Assembly (NCBI RefSeq): GCF_019668465.1
Contig: NZ_AP024828.1
Location: 3,968,001 to 4,032,000, forward strand
Direction: 5' to 3'
DNA: 64,000 nucleotides
Source of the DNA: Mycobacterium senriense
GTDB taxonomy: Bacteria; Actinomycetota; Actinomycetes; Mycobacteriales; Mycobacteriaceae
Shown: one piece after another, positions 36,087-45,898 of the stretch
Position numbering within the stretch: position 1 is the first letter of the stretch
How the letters are laid out: the number at the start of each line of letters is the position of its first letter
The notes under the pieces: generated by a model
The model's database searches: none
What the model was told of the DNA's origin: nothing
What the model saw: the letters and a program-made list of their open reading frames with translations, nothing else
Program-made: the position numbers and the translations under genes

Positions 36087-37043
36087 GTGGTTGCGAGGCA
36101 GACCCGGATCGCGGGCGTGGCGATCGGCTTTCTGGCCGACCGCGCGCTGGGCGACCCGCGCCGCGGTCACCCGGTCAAGCTGTTCGGCCGGGCTGCGGCC
36201 GCGCTGGAAAACGTGACCTACCGCGACAGCCGGGTCGCCGGCGCGGTGCACGTCGGCGTGCTGGTCGGGGCGCTGGGCCTGCTGGGCCTGGCGGTGCAAC
36301 GGCCCGCGGCGCGGCGCGGCCGGCTGTGGTCGATCGCGGCGACCGGCGCGGCCACCTGGGTCGCGCTGGGCGGAACCTCATTGGCGCGTACCGGCCTGGA
36401 CATGTCGGAGCTGTTGGAGCGCGGCGACGTCGTCGCCGCGCGTGGGCTGCTGCCGTCGCTGTGTGGGCGTGATCCGGCTTCGCTGGACGAAGCCGGCCTG
36501 GCCCGTGCCGCGCTGGAATCGATCGCCGAGAACACCTCCGATGCGCAGGTGGCGCCGCTGCTATGTGCGGCGGCCGGCGGCGTGCCCGCGGTGCTGGTGT
36601 ATCGCGGCATCAACACCCTGGACTCGATGGTGGGTTATCGTTCGCAGCGCTATCTTCGATTCGGTTGGGCCGCAGCGAGATTGGACGATGTCGCCAATTA
36701 CGCCGCCGCACGGGTGACCGCCTCGCTGGCGGTGCTGCTGGCCCCGCTCGTCGGCGGGTCACCTTCGGGCGCGGCGCGGGCCTGGCGCCGCGACGCGGCC
36801 CGCCATCCCAGCCCCAACGCCGGCGTCGTCGAGGCGGCCTTCGCCGGCGCGCTGGGTGTGCGCCTGGGCGGGCCCACGCAATACCACCACGAGCTGCAGA
36901 TCCGGCCCACACTCGGCGACGGGCGGGCGCCGGCCGTGGCCGATCTGCGGCGCGCGGTGGCCCTGTCGTCGCTGGTGCAAGCCGGCGCCGCGGTGTCGGC
37001 GGGGCTGGCGGTTTACCTGTCGGGTTACCGCCGCCGGCCGTAG
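36087..37043 (+). CDS. cobD: Adenosylcobinamide-phosphate synthase CobD/CbiB
   Basis: A protein of 318 residues. This integral membrane enzyme attaches the aminopropanol arm in cobalamin synthesis. Signature segments are ADRALGDPRRGHPVKLFG, AALESIAENTSDAQVAPL, YRGINTLDSMVGYRS and HPSPNAGVVEAAFAGALGV. Several hydrophobic helices are present. It starts with GTG at 36087. Its 3' end overlaps the convergent SURF1 gene by 19 bp. The position matches Rv2236c. Confidence 0.93.
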   Translation: MVARQTRIAGVAIGFLADRALGDPRRGHPVKLFGRAAAALENVTYRDSRVAGAVHVGVLVGALGLLGLAVQRPAARRGRLWSIAATGAATWVALGGTSLARTGLDMSELLERGDVVAARGLLPSLCGRDPASLDEAGLARAALESIAENTSDAQVAPLLCAAAGGVPAVLVYRGINTLDSMVGYRSQRYLRFGWAAARLDDVANYAAARVTASLAVLLAPLVGGSPSGAARAWRRDAARHPSPNAGVVEAAFAGALGVRLGGPTQYHHELQIRPTLGDGRAPAVADLRRAVALSSLVQAGAAVSAGLAVYLSGYRRRP

Positions 37044-37870
37044 CGGTCGGCGAGTTTGGCCTCCACGGACTGCGGTACTTCGCCCGCCTCGGGCGTGGGC
37101 GCCGCCTCGGGCGACGACCGCGCTTGCTTGTCCTGTCGGCGGGCGCGGATCTCCGAATAGGCGAAGTAGCCCAACCCGATGGGGGCGAGGATGCCGAAGG
37201 CGATCCATTGGATGCCGTAGGACAGGAACGGGCCGGCGTCCAGCTGCGGCACGCCGACCACGCCGAGGCCGCCGGGCTGACCGTCGATCAGTTGCAGGTA
37301 GGAACCGGCCAGTGGGATCTTGGTCAGCACCGCCACCTGTTCGGTGTCGATCGAATAGATTTGCTGCACACCGTCTCCCACGAACGGATCCTTGTTCAGG
37401 GCGGCGGTCTCGGAGTTGCGCAGCCGCGCCGTGATGGTCACCGTCTGCGTCGGGGGGCGGGGGATGGACGGGACATGGGACCCCTCCAGGGGCCGCACGT
37501 AGCCGCGGTCAACCAGGACGGTCGGTCCGCCATCGACTGCAAACGGCGCCAGTACCTCGAACGCCGGCTTCGAATCGATCACCCGCAACCGGGCCAGCAC
37601 TTGTATGTCGGGCAGATAGTGCCCGGTGGCGGTGACCTGGCGCCACTGCGCACCGGGTGCTGCCGAATTCTGGTGCGGCAGCAGCATTTTCAGCGGGACG
37701 GGCGCGGTGTTCAGCGAGGATTCGATCTGATGGTTCTCCTGCGAGGTCCTGCTGTGCTTGCCCAGCTGCCAGGGTGCGAGCACCGTGAAGCACAGATAGG
37801 CGAAGGCGACGACCACCAGGGCCAGCACGATCCAGCCCGGGCGCAGCGGGAAGGGCAGGCGACGCATCAC
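37025..37870 (-). CDS. SURF1 family cytochrome oxidase biogenesis protein (Rv2235-like)
   Basis: A protein of 281 residues with a helix at each end: N-terminal WIVLALVVVAFAYLCF and C-terminal QWIAFGILAPIGLGYFAYSE. A periplasmic domain lies between, including VLVDRGYVRP. SURF1 proteins help insert haem a into cytochrome c oxidase. The start overlaps the ptpA stop by 4 bp, giving an operon ptkA-ptpA-SURF1. Confidence 0.9.
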   Translation of the reverse strand: MMRRLPFPLRPGWIVLALVVVAFAYLCFTVLAPWQLGKHSRTSQENHQIESSLNTAPVPLKMLLPHQNSAAPGAQWRQVTATGHYLPDIQVLARLRVIDSKPAFEVLAPFAVDGGPTVLVDRGYVRPLEGSHVPSIPRPPTQTVTITARLRNSETAALNKDPFVGDGVQQIYSIDTEQVAVLTKIPLAGSYLQLIDGQPGGLGVVGVPQLDAGPFLSYGIQWIAFGILAPIGLGYFAYSEIRARRQDKQARSSPEAAPTPEAGEVPQSVEAKLADRYGRRR

Positions 37871-38373
37871 GTGGACCCGTTCTGCGCGAGCCGCTCATCG
37901 ACCCAGTCGTGCAGACCGGGCAGCGCGGCCTCGATGACCGTGTACACGCGCTCGAAATCTGCGGTGTCGCCGTAGTATGGGTCGTCGACGTCGGGAGTGT
38001 GCGCGCCGGTGCGCGGATCGAAGGACCGCAGCATCCGCACGCGGTCCTCGTCGGCGCCCAGGTGCCGCAGCATCCGGGCGTGGTTGCGGTCCAGGGCCAC
38101 CACCAGATCGGCGCCCAGGTGCTCGGCGTCGACCTGGGTGGCACGGTGCTCGCATGCGTAGCCGTGGGCGCGCAGCACGCCGGCGGCCCGCTCGTCGGCG
38201 CACTCGCCGACATGCCAGTTGCCGGTGCCGGCACTGCTCACCCGCACCGCGTCGGCCAGGCCGCGCCGGCGCAACTGGTCGGCGAACATCTTCTCGGCCA
38301 TCACCGAACGGCAGATGTTGCCGGTGCACACGAACGTGACGTGCAGCGGTTCGCTCGTCGCGGCCTCAGACAC
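37867..38373 (-). CDS. ptpA: Low-molecular-weight protein tyrosine phosphatase PtpA
   Basis: A protein of 168 residues. The P-loop VCTGNICRS (Cys16, Arg22) and the general-acid loop DVDDPYYGD match M. tuberculosis PtpA. PtpA is secreted into macrophages and blocks phagosome acidification by targeting VPS33B. The residue after CRS is Val24 rather than the near-invariant Pro of the CxGNxCRSP signature. The start overlaps the ptkA 3' end by 8 bp. Confidence 0.94.
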   Translation of the reverse strand: MSEAATSEPLHVTFVCTGNICRSVMAEKMFADQLRRRGLADAVRVSSAGTGNWHVGECADERAAGVLRAHGYACEHRATQVDAEHLGADLVVALDRNHARMLRHLGADEDRVRMLRSFDPRTGAHTPDVDDPYYGDTADFERVYTVIEAALPGLHDWVDERLAQNGST

Positions 38374-39079
38374 CCAGCGCCCTCCGTAATTCGTCGATGG
38401 TCGCGGCGTGCGTCACGCCGGACGCGGCCGCGCTCCCGGCGGCGCGATGGGGAAAGTCGGCCTTGCCGTAGCCCCAGCCGACCACCACGGTGTCGATGCC
38501 GTGGGCGGCCGCGCCGTGCACGTCGTGGCTGCGGTCACCGACCATCAGCACCCGGTCGGGCAGCGGTTCCAGCTGCGTCAGGGCGTGGGCCAGCACCTCG
38601 ACTTTGGCCTTGCGCGAACCGTCGGGGCTCGCGCCGGCGATGACCTCGAAGTGCTGGTCAAGCCCGAAGTGGGCGAGGATGCGCCGCGCCGTCGGCTCCA
38701 GCTTGGAGGTGGCCACTGCCAGCCGGACACCGGCGGCGCGCAGGTCCATCAGCAGCGCCTCGATCCCGTCGAAGAGCGCGTTCATGGCCCATCCCCGGGC
38801 GCCGTACTCGGCGCGGAAGGCCGCAATCGCCTCCTCGGCGTCGTCGCCGAGCTCCATAGCCCGGAAGGTGTCGTCCATCGGCGGGCCCACGATCTGCCCG
38901 ACGAGGTCGCCGGGCGGCACGGGGGCGCCGATGTGCTCGAGCGCGTGCAGGAAGCTGGCGACGATCCCCTCCGCGGAGTCGGTCAGCGTGCCGTCCAGAT
39001 CGAAAATCACCAGTTGCGCCCCACCCGCAGCGGTGGCGTCGCCGGGGGCCCTGCGATCGGCTGAGGTTGTGCCTGTCAC
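38366..39079 (-). CDS. ptkA: PtkA, HAD-family protein tyrosine kinase partner of PtpA
   Basis: A protein of 237 residues with a HAD-hydrolase core: motif I IFDLDGTLTDS (Asp27, Asp29), VATSKLEPTA, then MVGDRSHDVHGA. In M. tuberculosis PtkA phosphorylates PtpA and carries an N-terminal disordered extension of about 80 residues; this version has only a short one (about 20). On sequence alone it would be called a phosphoglycolate-phosphatase-like HAD enzyme; the kinase role comes from synteny with ptpA. Confidence 0.87.
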   Translation of the reverse strand: MTGTTSADRRAPGDATAAGGAQLVIFDLDGTLTDSAEGIVASFLHALEHIGAPVPPGDLVGQIVGPPMDDTFRAMELGDDAEEAIAAFRAEYGARGWAMNALFDGIEALLMDLRAAGVRLAVATSKLEPTARRILAHFGLDQHFEVIAGASPDGSRKAKVEVLAHALTQLEPLPDRVLMVGDRSHDVHGAAAHGIDTVVVGWGYGKADFPHRAAGSAAASGVTHAATIDELRRALGV

Positions 39080-39160
39080 CTCACCATTGTCCTCGATGGA
39101 TGCAGCCGGGTGTGACGGTGTTGCTCCGCCCGGCCCGCGAGGCCCACTAGTGTTTCACTG

Positions 39161-40213
39161 ATGGCGAGTCTGAACCTGAGCCCGCCTGCGGCGCGCTACC
39201 ACGGTGATCAGGCCGTCGCGCCCGGGATGCTGGATTTCGCCGTCAACGTCCGGCACGGCCAACCGCCGGAGTGGCTGCTGCGACGGCTGGCCGAGCGGCT
39301 GCCCGATCTGGCGCGCTACCCGAGCCTCGAGGACGTTCAGCGGGCGCAGGACGCGGTGGCCGAGCGGCACGGCCGGAGCCGCGACGAGGTGCTACCGCTG
39401 GCCGGGGTGGCCGAGGCGTTCGCCCTGCTGGGCAACCTGCGTCCGCGGCGGGCGGCGATCATCGCGCCGGCGTTCACCGAGCCGGCCGTCGCGCTGGCCG
39501 CGGCCGGGGTGCCGGTGCACCACGTCGTGCTGGAGCCCCCGTTCGGCCTGGCCGGTGCGGCCGTCCCCGACGACGCCGACCTCGTCGTGGTGGGTAACCC
39601 CACCAACCCCACCGCGGTGCTCCACACCCGCGAACAACTGCTGGGGTTGCGCCGGTCCGGACGGATCCTGGTGGTCGACGAGGCGTTCGCCGACTCGATC
39701 CCCGGTGAGCCGCAATCGCTGGCCGGTGATGCGCTGCCCGACGTGCTGGTGTTGCGCAGCCTGACCAAGACGTGGGCGCTGGCCGGGTTGCGGGTGGGCT
39801 ACGCGCTGGGTTCCCCGGAGGTGCTGGCGCGGCTGACCGCGCAGCGGGCGCACTGGCCGGTGGGGACGTTGCAACTGACGGCCATCGCGGATTGCTGCGG
39901 CCGGCAGGCCGTCGCCGAAGCGGCGGCCGGGGCGGCGCGATTGGCCCGGCTGCGCGCCGAAATGGTGACCGGCCTGGCATCGGTGGGCGCCGAGGTGGTC
40001 GACGGCCGGGCTCCGTTCGTGCTATTCCGCACACCCGACGCGGTCCACATCCGAAAGACTCTGCATGACAGGGGAATTGCCATCCGCCGCTGTGATACGT
40101 TCGTCGGCTTGGACGAGCGCTATCTGCGGGCCGCGGTGCGCCCCCAGTGGCCGCAGTTGGTGCAGGCGATTTCGGAGGCGGTCACGCCGGAGAGCATCGG
40201 GGGGCAGCGGTGA
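39161..40213 (+). CDS. cobC: CobC, PLP-dependent aminotransferase-like (threonine-phosphate decarboxylase family)
   Basis: A protein of 350 residues, fold type I PLP enzyme. The Schiff-base Lys lies in [17 protein letters not shown] and other landmarks are [11 protein letters not shown] and VVDEAFADS. It is homologous to CobD/CobC enzymes that make (R)-1-amino-2-propanol phosphate for cobalamin or to histidinol-phosphate aminotransferases. It starts the cobC-NIF3-zinc-ribbon-RNase H operon; its stop overlaps the next GTG start (GTGA). Confidence 0.9.
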   Translation: MASLNLSPPAARYHGDQAVAPGMLDFAVNVRHGQPPEWLLRRLAERLPDLARYPSLEDVQRAQDAVAERHGRSRDEVLPLAGVAEAFALLGNLRPRRAAIIAPAFTEPAVALAAAGVPVHHVVLEPPFGLAGAAVPDDADLVVVGNPTNPTAVLHTREQLLGLRRSGRILVVDEAFADSIPGEPQSLAGDALPDVLVLRSLTKTWALAGLRVGYALGSPEVLARLTAQRAHWPVGTLQLTAIADCCGRQAVAEAAAGAARLARLRAEMVTGLASVGAEVVDGRAPFVLFRTPDAVHIRKTLHDRGIAIRRCDTFVGLDERYLRAAVRPQWPQLVQAISEAVTPESIGGQR

Positions 40214-41358
40214 GCGTGAAGCTGGCCGACGTCATCGCGGTGCTCGACGAGGCCTACCCGCCGCGGCTCGCCGAATCCTGGGATTCGGTGGGCCTGGTGT
40301 GCGGCGACCCCGACGACGAGCTCGAGTCGGTGACCGTCGCCGTCGACGCGACGCCGGCGGTCGTCGAGGAGGTTCCCCGGGCGAGCCTGCTGCTGGCCCA
40401 TCACCCCCTGCTGTTGCGCGGGGTGGACACCGTGGCGGCCAGCACCCCCAAGGGCGCGCTGGTGCACCGGTTGATCCAGAGCGGGCGCTCGCTGTTCACC
40501 GCGCACACCAACGCCGACTCGGCCCGCCCGGGTGTCTCCGATGCGCTGGCCGAAGTGCTGGGCCTGCGCGTCGAAGCCGTGCTCGAACCGGCATCGGACG
40601 CGCCCGACATCGACAAGTGGGTCGTCTACGTGCCCGCCGAGAACGCCGAAGCGGTGCAGGCGGCGGTGTTTGCGGCCGGGGCCGGCCATATCGGGGACTA
40701 TTCGCACTGCAGCTGGACCGTCAGCGGCGTCGGGCAGTTCCTGCCGCACGAAGGCGCCGCGCCTGCGGTGGGCAGCGTCGGGAAGGTCGAGCGGGTGGCC
40801 GAAGACCGGTTCGAGGTCGTTGCGCCCGCGCGTTCCCGGGCCGCGGTGCTGGCGGCGATGCGCTCCGCCCATCCCTACGAGGAACCCGCGTTCGACATCT
40901 TCGCGATGGTGCCCCCGCCCGGCGACGCCGGATTGGGCCGCGTCGGGACCCTGGCACGCCCGGAACCGTTGCGCAGCTTCGTCTCCCGCGTCGGCGCGGC
41001 GTTGCCGCGCACGTCCTGGGGAGTGCGGGCGGCGGGCGACTCCGACATGCCGGTGTCGCGGGTCGCCGTGTGCGGCGGCGCCGGGGATTCGCTGCTGGCC
41101 GCCGCGGCCGGTGCCGGCGTGCAGGCCTACGTCACGGCCGACCTGCGCCACCACCCGGCCGACGAACATACCCGCGCCTCCGATGTGGCTCTGATCGATG
41201 TGGCACATTGGGCAAGTGAATTCCCTTGGTGTGAACAGGCCGCCGGCGTACTGCGGTCGCGTTTCGGTGCGGAGCTCCCGGTGCGGGTGAGCTCGATACG
41301 CACCGACCCTTGGAATGTCGAGCGGGTTGGCAACGAGTCCGGGGGTGACGGGTCATGA
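40210..41358 (+). CDS. NIF3/DUF34 family metal-binding protein (Rv2230c-like)
   Basis: A protein of 382 residues. The two conserved NIF3 halves are present: [13 protein letters not shown] and LLAHHPLL near the N-terminus, and [12 protein letters not shown] plus DVAHWASEF near the C-terminus. A PII-like insert lies between (about 135-235, including [11 protein letters not shown]). The His/Asp/Glu residues form a dinuclear metal site. A GTP cyclohydrolase-like role has been suggested for the family, but the cellular role is unresolved. It starts with GTG at 40210. Confidence 0.9.
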   Translation: MSVKLADVIAVLDEAYPPRLAESWDSVGLVCGDPDDELESVTVAVDATPAVVEEVPRASLLLAHHPLLLRGVDTVAASTPKGALVHRLIQSGRSLFTAHTNADSARPGVSDALAEVLGLRVEAVLEPASDAPDIDKWVVYVPAENAEAVQAAVFAAGAGHIGDYSHCSWTVSGVGQFLPHEGAAPAVGSVGKVERVAEDRFEVVAPARSRAAVLAAMRSAHPYEEPAFDIFAMVPPPGDAGLGRVGTLARPEPLRSFVSRVGAALPRTSWGVRAAGDSDMPVSRVAVCGGAGDSLLAAAAGAGVQAYVTADLRHHPADEHTRASDVALIDVAHWASEFPWCEQAAGVLRSRFGAELPVRVSSIRTDPWNVERVGNESGGDGS

Positions 41359-42092
41359 AAGCCGAAGTGCCACAGCAGCGTTCATTGCTCGAGTTGTCGA
41401 AATTGGACGCCGAGCTGTCCCGCATCACGCACCGGGCCACCCACTTGCCCGAGCAAGAGGCGTGCGAGCGGCTGCAGGTGGAATTCGAGGCCGCCGGTGA
41501 CCGGCTGGCCACGGTGCGCATCGCGTTGGAGGATATCGACGCTCAGGTCGCGCGGCTCGAGGCGGAGATCGACGCGGTGCGCCAGCGCGAGGACCGCGAC
41601 CGCTCGCTGCTGCAGTCGGGCGCGACCGACGCCAAGCAACTGTCGGATCTCCAGCACGAGCTGGAGACCCTGCAGCGTCGTCAGACCAGCCTGGAGGACT
41701 CCCTGCTCGAGGTGATGGAGCGTCGCGAGGAGCTGCAATCGCAGCTGGACGGCGAGCAGCAGACACTCACGTCGTTGGAGGCCGAGATGGCCGCAGCGCG
41801 TGCGGCACTCGATGCCGCGGTGGCCGAGATCAGCGAGGCCCGCGAGCTGCAGTCCTCGCGGCGTGACTCGCTGAGCGCAGCACTCGACCCGGCACTGTCC
41901 GCCCTCTACGAACGGCAGCGTGCCGGGGGAGGCGCGGGTGCCGCGCAGCTGCTGGGACGTCGGTGTGGGGCATGCCGACTCGAGATCGACCGCGGCGAGC
42001 TGTCCCGCATCTCGGCGGCCGCCGAGGACGATGTGGTGCGCTGCCCGGAATGCGGCGCGATTCTGTTGCGGGTCAAGGGGTTCGATCAGTGA
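41355..42092 (+). CDS. Coiled-coil protein with C4 zinc ribbon (Rv2229c-like)
   Basis: A protein of 245 residues. Residues about 5-170 form a long antiparallel coiled coil rich in Glu, Gln, Leu and Arg. The C-terminus carries a zinc ribbon with CGACRLE and RCPECG, four Cys in two CxxC pairs. The family is widespread in actinobacteria. It probably binds nucleic acid or acts as a scaffold, given coupling to an RNase H. The start overlaps the NIF3 gene stop (ATGA). Confidence 0.9.
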   Translation: MKAEVPQQRSLLELSKLDAELSRITHRATHLPEQEACERLQVEFEAAGDRLATVRIALEDIDAQVARLEAEIDAVRQREDRDRSLLQSGATDAKQLSDLQHELETLQRRQTSLEDSLLEVMERREELQSQLDGEQQTLTSLEAEMAAARAALDAAVAEISEARELQSSRRDSLSAALDPALSALYERQRAGGGAGAAQLLGRRCGACRLEIDRGELSRISAAAEDDVVRCPECGAILLRVKGFDQ

Positions 42093-43228
42093 AGGTCGTC
42101 ATCGAGGCCGACGGCGGATCGCGCGGAAACCCCGGCCCGGCCGGATACGGCGCGGTGGTGTGGACCGAGGACCGCGCGACCGTGCTGGCGGAGGCCAAGC
42201 AGGCCATCGGCCGGGCAACCAACAACGTTGCCGAATACCGGGGCCTGATAGCCGGTTTGGACGACGCGCTGAACCTGGGCGCCACCGAGGCGGCGGTTTA
42301 CCTGGATTCCAAGCTGCTGGTGGAGCAGATGTCCGGGCGGTGGAAGGTCAAGCACCCCGACCTGATCGAACTGCACACCGAAGCCCGAAAGCGGGCACGA
42401 CGCTTCGAGCGCATCAGCTACTCGTGGATTCCGCGGGAACGCAACACCCACGCCGATCGGTTGGCCAATGAGGCGATGGACGCCGCGGCCGAGGCCACCG
42501 GCGTGACCGAAAAGCCCGAACCAGCCCAACAATCCGCCCGGGTGGAAACGCCCGAGACTGCGCCGTCCCCGTCCCCGTCCCCGTCCCCGTCGGCGCCCGG
42601 CTGGACCGGCGCACGCGGCACCCCGACCCGGCTGTTGTTGCTGCGTCACGGCCAGACCGAGCTGTCGGTGGACCGCCGCTATTCGGGTCGCGGCAACCCG
42701 GCGCTCACCGAGGTAGGGCGGCGGCAGGCCGACGCTGCGGCGCGGTATCTGGCGCAGCGCGGCGGCATTTCGGCGGTCTTCGCCTCCCCGCTGCAACGGG
42801 CCTATGACACCGCGGCGGCCGCCGCCAAGGCGCTGGGCCTGGACGTCACCATCGACGACGACCTGATCGAGACCGACTTCGGGGCCTGGGAGGGGCTGAC
42901 GTTCGCCGAGGCCGCCGAGCGCGATCCCGAACTGCACGGCCGCTGGCTGCGTGACACCAGCACCGCACCGCCGGGCGGGGAGAGCTTCGACTCGGTGGCC
43001 GATCGGGTGTCGGGGGTTCGCGACCGGATCGTCACCGCACACCAGGGCACCACGGTGCTGTTGGTGTCGCACGTGACACCCATCAAGATGCTGCTGCGCG
43101 AGGCGCTGGACGCCGGACCCGGCATCCTGTACCGCCTGCACCTCGACCTGGCGTCGCTGAGCATCGCCGAGTTCTATTCCGACGGAGCGTCTTCGGTGCG
43201 GTTGGTCAATCAGACGGCGTATCTGTAA
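42089..43228 (+). CDS. Bifunctional RNase HI / acid phosphatase (alpha-ribazole phosphatase-like) (Rv2228c-like)
   Basis: A protein of 379 residues. The N-terminal RNase HI domain (about 1-135) has VIEADGGSRGNPGP (Asp8), NNVAEYRGL and LDSKLLVEQ, which supply the acidic active site. A Pro/Ser linker (about 155-172, repeated SP) leads to a histidine phosphatase domain with LLLRHGQTE and SHVTPIKMLL. The phosphatase half resembles CobC of cobalamin synthesis and is shown to hydrolyse alpha-ribazole phosphate in related proteins. It starts with GTG at 42089, overlapping the previous stop. Confidence 0.93.
   Translation: MKVVIEADGGSRGNPGPAGYGAVVWTEDRATVLAEAKQAIGRATNNVAEYRGLIAGLDDALNLGATEAAVYLDSKLLVEQMSGRWKVKHPDLIELHTEARKRARRFERISYSWIPRERNTHADRLANEAMDAAAEATGVTEKPEPAQQSARVETPETAPSPSPSPSPSAPGWTGARGTPTRLLLLRHGQTELSVDRRYSGRGNPALTEVGRRQADAAARYLAQRGGISAVFASPLQRAYDTAAAAAKALGLDVTIDDDLIETDFGAWEGLTFAEAAERDPELHGRWLRDTSTAPPGGESFDSVADRVSGVRDRIVTAHQGTTVLLVSHVTPIKMLLREALDAGPGILYRLHLDLASLSIAEFYSDGASSVRLVNQTAYL
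42557..42593 (+). repeat. 6-bp tandem repeat encoding Ser-Pro linker
   Basis: A perfect CCGTCC-type hexanucleotide repeat encodes (Pro-Ser)n between the RNase H and phosphatase domains. Slippage here would lengthen or shorten the linker without a frameshift. Confidence 0.75.
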
Positions 43229-43231
43229 ACG

Positions 43232-45178
43232 TCACTTCTGCTCTTGGTTGAGTCGTGGAATCAAGCCGCCGGCCAACACATCCTTGACTTGCCGTGGCGA
43301 AAGTCGATGCCGCACCGCGAATGACGATTCCTTGCTGACGTTGTCGACCTGCAGAACGTCCTCTTCGTCGATCGTGTGCAGATTCTGGATGCGCAGGGTG
43401 TCGTCTTGGTCGATCGAGTCGTAGTCGTCGGGATTTTCGAACTCGAGCGCCAAAATCCCATAGTTGGCCAGGTTTTGCCAGTGGATGCGTGCGAAGGACT
43501 TGGCGATGACGACGCGCAATCCGAGGTAGCGCGGTGCGATCGCGGCGTGCTCACGCGAGGAGCCCTGGCCGTAGTTATCTCCGGCCACAATGATGTGCCC
43601 GCCGTCGCCGGCCTGTTGAGCCCGCTCGGGGTAGGAGTCGTCGACCCGGGTGAAGCTGAACATCGCGAGCTTCGGGATGTTGGACCGAAGCGGCAGGGCC
43701 TGTACGCCGGCCGGTGAGATTTCGTCGGTGGAGATGTTGTCGCCGACCTTGAGCAGCACCGGCGCCTCGACTTCGTCTGGCAGCGGCGACAATTCGGGCA
43801 GGCTGGAGATGTTGGGCCCCTTCACGGGTTCGATACGTTGTGCCTCCTCGGCGTCCGGCGGAGCCACCAGCATTGCGGTGTTGACCGAGTTACGCTCGGG
43901 CAGATCGAGTTTCGGATATTCCATCTGCTCCTGTTCGGCCCAATCCCGCGGATCGGTGATCACGCCCATCAGCGCCGATGCCGCGGCGGTCTCGGGCGAG
44001 CACAGCCACACCGCATCCTCCTTGGTACCGGACCGGCCGGGGAAGTTGCGTGGCATAGTGCGCAGCGAGTTGCGACCGACGGCGGGGGCCTGGCCCATGC
44101 CGATGCACCCCATGCAGCCCGCCTGGTGGATGCGCGCGCCGGCCATCACCAGATCCAACGTCGCACCCATCTTGGTGAGATCGGCCAGGATTTCCCGCGA
44201 TGTCGGGTTGATGTCGAAGCTGACCTGCGGGACCGTCTGGCGTCCGGCCACTATTGCGGCCGCGATCGCGAAATCGCGCAGCCCGGGGTTGGCGCTGGAA
44301 CCGATCACCGCCTGGGCGATCTCCTCGCCGGCCACCTCGCGAACCGGTACCACGTTGCCCGGCGACGACGGCTTGGCGATCAGCGGCTCGATCTGCGACA
44401 AGTCGATGGTGTCCTCGACGTCGTAGCCCGCGTCGTCGTCGGCCAGCAACTCCGTCCAGTCGTCCTCGCGTCCCTCGGCGCGCAGGAATTCGCGCACGGC
44501 CTCGTCGCTGGGAAACACCGTCGTCGTGGCGCCGAGTTCGGCTCCCATGTTGGCGATCACGTGGCGGTCCATCGCCGTCAGCGTCGCCACGCCGGGACCG
44601 TGATACTCGATGATCCGGTTCACCCCGCCCTTGACGTCGTGGCGCCGCAACATCTCCAGGATCACGTCTTTGGCCGAACACCACTGGGGCAGCTCACCAT
44701 CGAGTCGCACCCCCCATACCTCGGGCATACGGATGTGCAGTGGCCGCCCGGTTATCGCCAGCGCCACCTCCAGACCACCGACGCCGATCGCGAGCATGCC
44801 CAGCGATCCGGCTGCCGGAGTGTGGGAGTCGGAGCCCACCATCGTCTTGCCGGGGATGCCGAAGCGCTGCATGTGGGTCGGGTGCGAGACACCGTTGCCC
44901 GGTTTGGAGAACCACAGGCCGAAGCGTTGCGCCGCGGTGCGCAGATACTCATGATCCTCGGCGTTCTTTTCGTCGCCCTGCAGCAGGTTGTGGTCGACGT
45001 ACTGCACGCTCACCTCGGTGCGGGCGCGATCGAGCCCGAGCGCCTCGAGTTCCTGCATCACCAGCGTGCCGGTCGCATCCTGGGTCAGCGTCTGATCGAT
45101 GTGGATGGCGATCTCTTCTCCCGGGGACATCTCCCCGGACTCCAGATGCGAACTGATCAGCTTGTGAGCGACGTTCAT
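43232..45178 (-). CDS. Aconitate hydratase, Aquifex-type
   Basis: A protein of 648 residues. It is an aconitase-superfamily enzyme shorter than the main AcnA (about 940). Conserved regions include DHNLLQ, MVGSDSHTPAAGSLG, the Fe-S Cys pair in QAGCMGCIGMGQAPA, and the swivel-domain GDNYGQGSSREHAA. The small domain follows in the usual order. It may act as a second aconitase or on another 2-hydroxy acid. I do not recall an equivalent at this site in M. tuberculosis. The ATG at 45178 is used; 45184 is also possible. Confidence 0.85.
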   Translation of the reverse strand: MNVAHKLISSHLESGEMSPGEEIAIHIDQTLTQDATGTLVMQELEALGLDRARTEVSVQYVDHNLLQGDEKNAEDHEYLRTAAQRFGLWFSKPGNGVSHPTHMQRFGIPGKTMVGSDSHTPAAGSLGMLAIGVGGLEVALAITGRPLHIRMPEVWGVRLDGELPQWCSAKDVILEMLRRHDVKGGVNRIIEYHGPGVATLTAMDRHVIANMGAELGATTTVFPSDEAVREFLRAEGREDDWTELLADDDAGYDVEDTIDLSQIEPLIAKPSSPGNVVPVREVAGEEIAQAVIGSSANPGLRDFAIAAAIVAGRQTVPQVSFDINPTSREILADLTKMGATLDLVMAGARIHQAGCMGCIGMGQAPAVGRNSLRTMPRNFPGRSGTKEDAVWLCSPETAAASALMGVITDPRDWAEQEQMEYPKLDLPERNSVNTAMLVAPPDAEEAQRIEPVKGPNISSLPELSPLPDEVEAPVLLKVGDNISTDEISPAGVQALPLRSNIPKLAMFSFTRVDDSYPERAQQAGDGGHIIVAGDNYGQGSSREHAAIAPRYLGLRVVIAKSFARIHWQNLANYGILALEFENPDDYDSIDQDDTLRIQNLHTIDEEDVLQVDNVSKESSFAVRHRLSPRQVKDVLAGGLIPRLNQEQK

Positions 45179-45276
45179 GGCCATACCCGCGATTACCCCG
45201 GTACGGCGTGTTCTAGCGCGATTTGATGGCCGATGCGCGTCGCCGGTGCTCAACGAGCCAGCGTGTCTAGTGCGGA

Positions 45277-45852
45277 TCAACTATGCAGGTGGAGCCGTTC
45301 GCCGTGCGCTCCGAAGATCACGATGGCCTCCACCGGCCCGTCCACCACGCCGAACCAGTGCGGCGTCCACGTCGAGAACTCGACGGCTTGCCCAGGGTCG
45401 ATGGTGAAGTCGCGCTCGCCCAGGATGAGCCGCATCCGGCCGGAAAGCACATACATCCAGTCCTGGCCCTCGTGCACCGGCAGATCGGCCGGCGGGGTGC
45501 GGCGACGCGCGCTGACCCGGACCTTGAACGCGTGCAGGCCGCCGGCAGGGCCCTGGCGGGTCAGCGGCCAATAGGTGACGCCGTGGTGGGTATGCGCGGC
45601 GCCGCGCACCCGCGGGTCCGGAGTGGGCGGCGTCTGCAGGAGCTCGTCGGTGCTGACCGACAAGGCCCGGGCCAGCCGGGGCAGATGATCCAGTGCCAGC
45701 CGGCGTTTCCCGGACTCGAGGCGGCTGAGCGTCGAGACATCGATGCCGGCGCGCTCGCCGACCTCCTGCAGCGTCAAGCCTCGTTGCACCCGCAGTTCGC
45801 GCAGCCGCCGGCGTACCAGGAGGTCGATGTCCGGGGTGGTTTTTGCCTCCAT
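45277..45852 (-). CDS. XRE-family transcriptional regulator with C-terminal cupin
   Basis: A protein of 191 residues. The helix-turn-helix (about 13-66) reads LRELRVQRGLTLQEVGERAG, then VSTLSRLESGKRRL. A cupin sensor domain (about 115-185) has DLPVHEGQDWMYVLSGRM and SLDPGQAVEFSTW-like GQAVEFSTWTPHW. Such regulators typically sense a small metabolite and repress neighbouring genes. The ATG at 45852 overlaps, on the opposite strand, an unused ATG at 45851 of the divergent frame. The divergent methyltransferase starts at 45899. Confidence 0.9.
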   Translation of the reverse strand: MEAKTTPDIDLLVRRRLRELRVQRGLTLQEVGERAGIDVSTLSRLESGKRRLALDHLPRLARALSVSTDELLQTPPTPDPRVRGAAHTHHGVTYWPLTRQGPAGGLHAFKVRVSARRRTPPADLPVHEGQDWMYVLSGRMRLILGERDFTIDPGQAVEFSTWTPHWFGVVDGPVEAIVIFGAHGERLHLHS

Positions 45853-45898
45853 GGCAATTAAGCTTGGCAAAGTTGCGCGGGGTAGGCAAGCTCGCGGT

